A DNA stretch of 64,000 bases from Modicisalibacter coralii. GTDB taxonomy: Bacteria; Pseudomonadota; Gammaproteobacteria; Pseudomonadales; Halomonadaceae. A program made the translations under genes and the position numbers. Shown here piece by piece: positions 25,765 through 32,306 of the stretch. The notes beneath the pieces were generated by a model. That model did no database searches, was not told the origin of the DNA, and saw nothing but the letters and a program-made list of their open reading frames with translations. The DNA lies in the NCBI RefSeq assembly GCF_004117855.1, contig NZ_QWBW01000006.1, positions 124,001 through 188,000 on the forward strand. Reading direction: 5' to 3'. The stretch's first letter is position 1. Each line of letters starts with the position of its first letter.

Positions 25765-28656
25765 ATGTCGAAGAAGCGCAAGCAGCAAGCACGGCCACGA
25801 TCCACGACCGGCCGTCATACCCTGGAATCCCTGGTGACTTCCATGCCACTGGCCAAGGCCAGGGCGTTGACCCAGCGAGAGCCGAACAATCCGCTCGGCT
25901 GGAAACAACTGGGGGCCCACTTGTCTTCCGAGGGGCAACACCAGGAAGCACTGAACGCATTGAATCATGCCCTGGCGTTGACCCCCGAAGACCCGGAAAT
26001 TCTCGCGCTTCAGGGTCAGGTCAAGCATCGTCTCGGCGATGTCGATGATGCCATCGACAACCTCAAACGTGCCGTCGAACTGAACCCGACATATGCCAAG
26101 GCCCACAACTACCTGGGTTACATCTACTATACCCAGGCGAAATTCGACGCCGCGGTCACACACGCCGACAAGGCCTTCCAACAGGCACCGAACGACGTCA
26201 ACAACCTGAACACTCTGGGCAACGTCCTCGCCAAGCGTTTCGAATACGCGCGCGCGCGGGAGGTGTTGACGCGCGCTGCCAAAATGGCGCCCGACGAATT
26301 CCTCTCCTGGAACAACCTGGGCAACGTTCAGATGGAAATGGGCGATCTCGACGCCGCCGTCGAGAGTTATCGTCATGCGCAACGAAATCGTCCCTCTGCA
26401 CCGGGCCCCTTTTCCAACCTGATCACGGCCCACCATTATCACCCTGACAAGACCGGCGCCGAGATCAACGCCCTTAGCCGGCGATGGAATACCCTGTTCT
26501 CACCGCAGGTGACCCGGCGCCGAGTCGATACTCACAAGGACCCGGCAAAGCGACTGCGCATCGGCCTGATCTCAGATGGCTTCCGTGGCCATCCCGTGGG
26601 CCGCATGATCACCTCGGCGCTCGAGTGGGCACCCAAGGAGCAGATCGCACTGCATTTCTACAGTACGAACAATGTCGATGACGGTATCACTGCACGACTC
26701 AAGGCAATCGCCGAGCGCTGGATGAGCGTCCAGCACTTGGCCGATACCGATGTGGCCGACCAGATAGAACGCGACGAGATCGACATCCTCATCGACCTGG
26801 CCGGCCACAACTCCGGCAACCGTGTGCTCGCCGTGGCAATGAAGCCGGCACCGCTGGTGGTCAAGTGGGTGGGGGGCCTGATCAACACCACCGGCGTCGA
26901 AGCCATCGACTATCTGATCAGCGATGCCATCGAGACGCCGGCAGGCGTCGATGGCGACTACGTGGAAAAGCTGATCCGGCTGCCGGACGATTACATCTGC
27001 TATGACCCACCCGGCGGTTACGAGCCCGATGTCGGCGAACTCCCCGCACGCCGCAACGGCTATATCACCTTCGGTTGCTTCAATAACGCCACCAAGCTCA
27101 ACGACGTGCTGCTCGGCGAATGGGCGACCCTGATGCAGGCCGTCCCGGGCTCGCGCCTCTACTTGAAGAGCATGCAGTATCAGAGCGACGAGCGCTGCCA
27201 ACAGATTTTCGACACGCTGGGCCAGCACGGTATCCAGCGCGAGCGCATCCGCATCGAAGGCCCCTCACCCCATGCCGAACTGCTCGATGCCTACAATCGC
27301 GTCGACATCGCCCTCGACCCCTGGCCCTACTCGGGGGGCCTGACCACCTGCGAGGCCTTCCTGATGGGCGTGCCGGTGGTCAGCCTGCCCGGCCCCACCT
27401 TTGCCGGCCGCCACAGCGCCACGCACCTGGTCAACGCCGGCATGCCCGAACTCGTCGTCACCTCCTGGGAGGAATATCGCGCCCGGGTCCTGGAACTCGC
27501 CAGCGATCTCGACAGCCTCGCCACCATCCGCAGCCACCTGCGTCAGGTCCTCCTCGAGTCGCCGGCCTGCGACGCACGCCGCTTCGCCGGCCATTTCACC
27601 ATGGCCATGCGTGCCATCTGGCAACGCCACTGCGCGGGCAAGGCCCCCGAGGCGCTGACCTTCGACAAGCACAGTCGGGCCTGGTTCGAGGACGACGGCC
27701 AACCCCTCGACCTCGAGCCTCCCCAATCCTCGCGACACGAGGAAGGTTTCCACTGGCGGCTCGACGGCAAGATCGTTGCCATCGACAACGGTGGCCGATT
27801 GCTGGAGAGCGACACGATTGGTCAGATGCTTGCCACGGGCAGCCTCGAACTCATTGCCTTCGACCCGACCGGCGATGCCGCCGAGGGTTCTCTCAAGCAT
27901 CACGACGGCGTGCATTACTACCCGAACGTCACCCTCGGCGATGGCCAGCCGGCCACCCTGCATGCCTGTCTCGATCCCGCGATGAGCGGTTCTCTTGCCC
28001 CTCTGGACGACACCGACCAGCCGGATACGGTACTGCAGGGTCGCAAGGTACTGACACGCCTCTCCCTTGGCACGGTGGCGCTGGACAGGATCGAGGGACT
28101 GCGGAGCATCGACTGGCTGGTTCTGGATGCACGCAACGACAGCGCGACAATTCTCGACCAGGGTGAAGCCGCGCTACGTGACACCTTGCTGATTCAGGCC
28201 AGGGTCGCCTTTCAGCCAACCCACGAACGCCAGCCCAACCTGGCCGAGTTGCAGCATTGGGGGAGTCGGCATGGATTCCGGCTCTACCGCCTGCATCACC
28301 CCCGCCATCGAAGCGCGGCGGATAGTGTGGCGCAGGAAACACTGCATCAGGCCACGGAGCTGGTCAGTGCGGAGGCCATCTTTCTACCGACTCGCGAACG
28401 GCTGGAGGCATTGGATGACAGCCACTTGTTGAAGCTGTCATTCATCCTGCACACAGCGTATGGCATCCGAGACCTATCGTACAAAATCCTGCAATACGTG
28501 GATGACGCTACCGCCGATCGCTATCTGACGAGCTTGCGAGAAAACACCCCAGTACCTCGTGACATGCCTAGCAGCGCCGCCAATGAGGTGACCAGGCCGC
28601 CCCATCGGGAGGATACGATCAGTCATGAAATCGATCGCCTCCTATCGCAACATTGA
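25765..28656 (+). CDS. TPR / O-GlcNAc transferase-type (GT41) glycosyltransferase with FkbM-like tail, probable flagellin glycosyltransferase
   Basis: 963 residues from ATG 25765 (MSKKRKQQ); ATG 25750 is an alternative. Residues about 40-230 are TPR repeats (NPLGWKQLGAHLSSEGQHQE, AKAHNYLGYIYYTQAKFDAA). Residues about 255-620 match the SPINDLY/O-GlcNAc transferase catalytic part: LRIGLISDGFRGHPVGRM, DILIDLAGHNSGNRV, TTGVEAIDYLISDA, FGCFNNATKLNDVLL, DIALDPWPYSGGLTTCEAF. Residues about 640-900 resemble an FkbM methyltransferase (IAFDPTGDAAEG, SIDWLVLDARND) but have lost the Gly-rich SAM-binding motif. Bacterial members beside flagellin attach O-linked sugars to flagellin; that role is inferred from position. 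Two modifying-enzyme genes follow. Confidence 0.88.
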   Translation: MSKKRKQQARPRSTTGRHTLESLVTSMPLAKARALTQREPNNPLGWKQLGAHLSSEGQHQEALNALNHALALTPEDPEILALQGQVKHRLGDVDDAIDNLKRAVELNPTYAKAHNYLGYIYYTQAKFDAAVTHADKAFQQAPNDVNNLNTLGNVLAKRFEYARAREVLTRAAKMAPDEFLSWNNLGNVQMEMGDLDAAVESYRHAQRNRPSAPGPFSNLITAHHYHPDKTGAEINALSRRWNTLFSPQVTRRRVDTHKDPAKRLRIGLISDGFRGHPVGRMITSALEWAPKEQIALHFYSTNNVDDGITARLKAIAERWMSVQHLADTDVADQIERDEIDILIDLAGHNSGNRVLAVAMKPAPLVVKWVGGLINTTGVEAIDYLISDAIETPAGVDGDYVEKLIRLPDDYICYDPPGGYEPDVGELPARRNGYITFGCFNNATKLNDVLLGEWATLMQAVPGSRLYLKSMQYQSDERCQQIFDTLGQHGIQRERIRIEGPSPHAELLDAYNRVDIALDPWPYSGGLTTCEAFLMGVPVVSLPGPTFAGRHSATHLVNAGMPELVVTSWEEYRARVLELASDLDSLATIRSHLRQVLLESPACDARRFAGHFTMAMRAIWQRHCAGKAPEALTFDKHSRAWFEDDGQPLDLEPPQSSRHEEGFHWRLDGKIVAIDNGGRLLESDTIGQMLATGSLELIAFDPTGDAAEGSLKHHDGVHYYPNVTLGDGQPATLHACLDPAMSGSLAPLDDTDQPDTVLQGRKVLTRLSLGTVALDRIEGLRSIDWLVLDARNDSATILDQGEAALRDTLLIQARVAFQPTHERQPNLAELQHWGSRHGFRLYRLHHPRHRSAADSVAQETLHQATELVSAEAIFLPTRERLEALDDSHLLKLSFILHTAYGIRDLSYKILQYVDDATADRYLTSLRENTPVPRDMPSSAANEVTRPPHREDTISHEIDRLLSQH

Positions 28657-28707
28657 CCGGTAGCGAATGAAAACAACGAACGCCACCATCCGCTAAAGAG
28701 ATTGCCC

Positions 28708-29295
28708 ATGATTCCGATCATCGATTCATCGACGCCAACGAATACTCCAGCCGCACATCGCAATACACCGGCCGCGGCGGCTCCAGCCGTTTCGGATAAC
28801 GGCATGGAAAGCCAATTCCTGCAGTTGCTGAGGACTGCCCGAAAACAGGACCTGAATGTCCTGGCGAAGCTGCTGATGCCGTTCATTGCCGACCATGAGT
28901 TGAAACAGCTCAGAATATGGGGCGACAAGTCGCGCGTTCATCTGGACAGGGCGACGATTTCGGTCAACGACCTGCTCGTCAACACGCGCTCGGGGCATGT
29001 CACCATCGACGAGCATTGTTTCTTCGGGCATCGGTGCATGCTTCTCACGGGGACCCATGACTATCGCAAGACGGGTATGGAAAGGCTGAAGGCCGTTCCC
29101 GACGAAGGTCGCGACATTCATGTCAAGGAAGGCGTCTGGATGGGGTCCGGGGTGACGGTGCTGGGCCCGGCAGTAATCGGCAAGAATGCCGTCGTGGCCG
29201 CCGGCAGCCTCGTCACGGGGGATGTCGCCGACAACACCATCGTCGCCGGCCGCCCGGCGAAACCGGTCAAGACGATCGATGGAGACGCGTTGTAA
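28708..29295 (+). CDS. Left-handed beta-helix (hexapeptide) acyltransferase
   Basis: 195 residues from ATG 28708, 51 bases after the glycosyltransferase. The C-terminal 110 residues have hexapeptide repeats typical of O-acetyltransferases (VTIDEHCFFGHRCMLLTGTH, IHVKEGVWMGSGVTVLGPAV, VAAGSLVTGDVADNTIVAGR PAK). The His in TGTHDY is in the place of the catalytic histidine. The first 35 residues are Pro/Ala/Thr-rich and probably disordered. In this position it would acetylate a sugar on flagellin or its precursor; this is inference. Base composition looks somewhat less GC-rich than the neighbouring flagellar genes. Confidence 0.85.
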   Translation: MIPIIDSSTPTNTPAAHRNTPAAAAPAVSDNGMESQFLQLLRTARKQDLNVLAKLLMPFIADHELKQLRIWGDKSRVHLDRATISVNDLLVNTRSGHVTIDEHCFFGHRCMLLTGTHDYRKTGMERLKAVPDEGRDIHVKEGVWMGSGVTVLGPAVIGKNAVVAAGSLVTGDVADNTIVAGRPAKPVKTIDGDAL

Positions 29296-30125
29296 TGGTC
29301 ACCACCAAGAACCTGACTTTCACGATCACGCACGGCCGCACCGGGACGACCTTCCTGACCGAGGCATTCAAGGTTTTCGAGGACACTCTTTCCGTCCACG
29401 AGCCGGAGCCGAACTATGCGAACCACCTCCCTCTCGTCAAGCAGGACCCACGCCATGCCATCGACTTCCTGAAGCAGAAGCTGTCGCATATCGATGGGAT
29501 TCGGGAAGCCAATTATGTGGAAACCAGCAATGTCTTCGGCAAGGGCTTCTTCATCCCTTTGCTGCGAATGGGTATCACCCCCAACCTGGTCCTCCTGAAC
29601 AGGAATTTCAGAAAAACCGCAACCAGCCTCTTCCAGAGAGGTAGCACCCCGATGCGGACAAAGATGGGTCAGCACTTTTCCGCGGACCCCAGCGTCCCTG
29701 ACAGCTTGCCGATCTATTCGCCCGACAGCCTCAGCGATTATCAACTCTGTTACTGGGGGGTCCTGGACGCCTTCGCCAGGCAGCTACAGGCCGCTGACAT
29801 CTATGATGGCCAGGATTGCTCGTGCTACCGCTGGGCCGCCTCTGGCGACTTCCACGACTTTGACTTCCTGAAGAGCGTTGGAGCCACATTCGGCCTGAGC
29901 ATCGGCAACGAGGATGCCGCCAAGAAGCAGCACGATGCCATCAAGGCCAAGCATCACAACCCCAACAGCTCATCGAGCAAGGCGTCACTACCGGCATCAC
30001 TCGACGAAGAGGAGATCGCCGTGCTGGACAGAATTGCCTACTACAGGCCCGTTGTCATCGAGAAGGCCCTCAATTCCCGCTTCATGGACGGGTCAGTCAA
30101 AGCGGCCTTCGGCTTTTCCGACTGA
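29295..30125 (+). CDS. Sulfotransferase-like protein
   Basis: 276 residues. The ATG overlaps the acyltransferase stop (TAATG), so the two are co-translated. N-terminal P-loop-like motif ITHGRTGTTFLTEAF (residues 10-24) matches the 5'-phosphosulfate-binding loop of PAPS-dependent sulfotransferases (GRxGTT), and VLLNRNFRKTATSLFQRG resembles the 3'-phosphate-binding Arg/Ser element. The rest is not closely conserved. It may sulfate the flagellin glycan, or act as a kinase-like nucleotide-binding protein. No membrane segment. No clear terminator follows in the next 270 bases. Confidence 0.75.
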   Translation: MVTTKNLTFTITHGRTGTTFLTEAFKVFEDTLSVHEPEPNYANHLPLVKQDPRHAIDFLKQKLSHIDGIREANYVETSNVFGKGFFIPLLRMGITPNLVLLNRNFRKTATSLFQRGSTPMRTKMGQHFSADPSVPDSLPIYSPDSLSDYQLCYWGVLDAFARQLQAADIYDGQDCSCYRWAASGDFHDFDFLKSVGATFGLSIGNEDAAKKQHDAIKAKHHNPNSSSSKASLPASLDEEEIAVLDRIAYYRPVVIEKALNSRFMDGSVKAAFGFSD

Positions 30126-30402
30126 CATTCTCGAAATCTTTTTCATGTCCGGCACTCGGAGAGGTCTCGTCTGGACACCAGGGGCCATGCACGACCCGGC
30201 CGTCGGAGCCAACCGAAACACGGCAATGGACAGGGAATGTTCAGCCTCATGCCCCGACTTGCCCTACCTGACCGCATTGCCGCTACCAGATATCGAGGAC
30301 ACAGAGAAGCACGGGTCCCGCAAGGGGCCCGGACGCACCTCGAGACGGGACGCTTCCACGTCCCGCTCAGCCGCATCGATGACCCGACATGGCGACTCGA
30401 GG
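30126..30402. other. Intergenic region after the sulfotransferase gene
   Basis: 277 bases before the sigma-28 promoter at 30403. I see no credible gene, RNA or clear terminator in it; short open frames have no ribosome site and no recognisable product. Confidence 0.6.
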
Positions 30403-30429
30403 TAAAGCTTGCGCGTTATCTGCCGATAG
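30403..30429 (+). promoter_or_regulatory. Sigma-28 (FliA) promoter for the lipoprotein-flgO pair
   Basis: TAAA (30403-30406), 15 bases, GCCGATAG (30422-30429), 70 bases before the lipoprotein ATG. Identical -35 and -10 elements to the fliD promoter. Confidence 0.85.
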
Positions 30430-30499
30430 ATGCCTGAAACGACACTTTCAGCGCTCGCGAACACAGTGTCGGCCAACTCCCTGTAAACAAGGCTCGCCC

Positions 30500-31159
30500 A
30501 TGGTACGCAGATTGTTATTCGCCAGCGCCGGCAGTGCATGGCTGCTCAGCGGCTGCTTTGCCGTCAATACCAGCCAGGCGCCGATGGCGACCACCTACCC
30601 CTACAGCGAGCAGCGGACCATGCAGGCGGCCCATCACTGGGACGTGCTGGCCGAGTACGAAGCAGCCGGCATGCTGCGCAGCCGCGCCTTGCGCGGCAAA
30701 TCGCTGTTCATCAACGCCACCGGCGAAAACTCCACCTTCGCCAGGAGTTTCCAGGACCTGCTGACCAGCCAACTGGTAGCCAATGGCGCCCTGGTTCGCA
30801 CCGACCCGATCAATGCCGCCCAGGTGAATTACCGGGTACGGCTCGTCGAGCACACGGACCGCGACGTCGTCCGCGCGCCGCAGGGCATGTGGACGGCGCT
30901 GGCCTCGGGCATCGCCGTGGCGACGATGCCCATCAATCACTGGGGCGAGCCGACACTCGCGCTGATCCCCGGCGCGGCGCTGGTGGACCTGTTCAGCGGC
31001 AGCTGGGAACGCCTCAGCAATCAGGAGATCGTGATCACCACTCAGGTCACCGAAGACGGTCGCATCCTGTACTCCTCGTCGCACATCTATTACATCAACG
31101 GTGGCGATGCAGGGCAGTATGCCGCTTCCAAGCCACTGCCCGTCACCGATAGCTGGTAA
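30500..31159 (+). CDS. Uncharacterized outer-membrane-type lipoprotein beside flgO
   Basis: 219 residues from ATG 30500. Signal peptide with lipobox LLSGC (Cys at about residue 19); residue after Cys is Phe, so outer-membrane sorting is likely. The body (SLFINATGENSTFARSFQDL, AAQVNYRVRLVEHTDRDVVR, QEIVITTQVTEDGRILYSSS) has the alternating pattern of a periplasmic alpha/beta fold with a hydrophobic central segment (WTALASGIAVATMP). I do not recognise a named family; it may be distantly related to FlgO/CsgG-type lipoproteins. It is the first gene of a sigma-28 unit with flgO 11 bases downstream, so a flagellum-related envelope role is likely. Confidence 0.8.
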   Translation: MVRRLLFASAGSAWLLSGCFAVNTSQAPMATTYPYSEQRTMQAAHHWDVLAEYEAAGMLRSRALRGKSLFINATGENSTFARSFQDLLTSQLVANGALVRTDPINAAQVNYRVRLVEHTDRDVVRAPQGMWTALASGIAVATMPINHWGEPTLALIPGAALVDLFSGSWERLSNQEIVITTQVTEDGRILYSSSHIYYINGGDAGQYAASKPLPVTDSW

Positions 31160-31170
31160 GGACACCGTTC

Positions 31171-31722
31171 ATGTCGCCACTCAGATCCCTCTTGCTGCTT
31201 GCTGCCTTATCGATCATGCCGCTGGTCAGCGGCTGCGCGACCTCGTCGGATGGTCAGGTCGTCAATGGTGGCGATGACATCGATGTCCCTCGCCTGGTCC
31301 AGCACGCCGTCGATGACCTGCTCGCCAACACCCATGGGCTGGACCCGAGCCAGCCGGTGGTGGCGGCCTCCTTCGTCGATATCGACGACCTGCGCGTGTC
31401 GTCGACTTTCGGCCGCATCCTCTCGGAAACGTTCGCCTCGTACCTGGCGCGCGCCGGATTGCCGATGATCGAGGTCAAGATGCGCGACAGCCTGTTCATC
31501 GAGGAGCGCCGAGGCGAACTGGTGCTGTCGCGGGACATTCGCCGTCTCTCGGTCTCGCACGATGCCCAGGCGATTCTGGTGGGGACCTATGCTCGCGGTC
31601 AGAGTATGGCCTACGTCAACGTGCGCCTGGTGCGCACCCGCGACAATGCCATCCTCGGCGCCTCCAGCCTGCAGATTCCGCTGGACTACAACACTCGGGC
31701 CATGTTGCCGGCTCAGTGGTAG
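31171..31722 (+). CDS. flgO: FlgO family outer membrane lipoprotein
   Basis: 183 residues with a signal peptide and lipobox MPLVSGC. The mature part matches the FlgO family: VVAASFVDIDDLRVSSTFGR, ILSETFASYLARAGLPMIEV, LSRDIRRLSVSHDAQAILVG, TYARGQSMAYVNVRLVRTRD. In Vibrio, FlgO and its partner lipoprotein are needed for flagellar stability at the outer membrane. Here it follows another lipoprotein gene by 11 bases and shares its sigma-28 promoter. No FlgP or FlgT is recognised in this window. Confidence 0.88.
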   Translation: MSPLRSLLLLAALSIMPLVSGCATSSDGQVVNGGDDIDVPRLVQHAVDDLLANTHGLDPSQPVVAASFVDIDDLRVSSTFGRILSETFASYLARAGLPMIEVKMRDSLFIEERRGELVLSRDIRRLSVSHDAQAILVGTYARGQSMAYVNVRLVRTRDNAILGASSLQIPLDYNTRAMLPAQW

Positions 31723-31740
31723 CGCACGCCGCCACTCGCC

Positions 31741-31767
31741 TCAAGTTGTCGAGCCAGGGGCCGATAA
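31741..31767 (+). promoter_or_regulatory. Sigma-28 (FliA) promoter for flaG
   Basis: TCAA (31741-31744), 15 bases, GCCGATAA (31760-31767): full -10 match. It starts 18 bases after the flgO stop and 180 bases before flaG. Confidence 0.85.
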
Positions 31768-31920
31768 CGAAGACAGGTCAGGCGGACGGTCCGCCCCGGT
31801 TTTTTGTCGAAGGATTGCCGACGCCATGCTTTGCGCGATGAAGGACAGCAGAGACAGCCCTCGATAAAGGAAAACAATCACCACGTGATGGTCCCCGTTC
31901 ACCTGCATGAGGCCTTGCCA

Positions 31921-32298
31921 ATGAGCACTCCGCTAGCCGATTCGACGACCGCCGCTGCCGCTTCCTCGGCGTCGCCCTCCGTTTCGACGACGCCGCAGCA
32001 GCGGCTCGAGCGCGTGCTGGCGCATCTGGCACCGCAGGAAGACGAGACCACCGAGGAAAGCAGCCAGACCAGCGCCGCCACCCAGAGCGACCTGGCCGAG
32101 CCGGTGCAACGCATCAATGCCGTGATGCGTAACTATGGGGTCGAGTTCGAAATTCAGGAGTACGACAGCCGCGTGATAACGCGCATCGTCGACCGGGAGA
32201 GCGGCGACACGATTCGCCAGATCCCCAGCGAGGAAGTGCTGCGGATCGCCAGGAGCCTGGCGGAAATGCAGGGCCGCCTGATCCATCTGGAAGCCTGA
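31921..32298 (+). CDS. flaG: Flagellar protein FlaG
   Basis: 125 residues. FlaG proteins affect filament length. N-terminal 50 residues are Ser/Thr/Ala-rich and disordered; the C-terminal domain is typical: VQRINAVMRNYGVEFEIQEY, VITRIVDRESGDTIRQIPSE, VLRIARSLAEMQG. Start ATG 31921 (MSTPLADSTT) has a modest GAGG; an in-frame ATG at 31888 would add 11 residues. It is preceded by a sigma-28 promoter and followed eight bases later by the GGDEF/EAL gene. Confidence 0.92.
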   Translation: MSTPLADSTTAAAASSASPSVSTTPQQRLERVLAHLAPQEDETTEESSQTSAATQSDLAEPVQRINAVMRNYGVEFEIQEYDSRVITRIVDRESGDTIRQIPSEEVLRIARSLAEMQGRLIHLEA

Positions 32299-32306
32299 CA
32301 CCGGCA

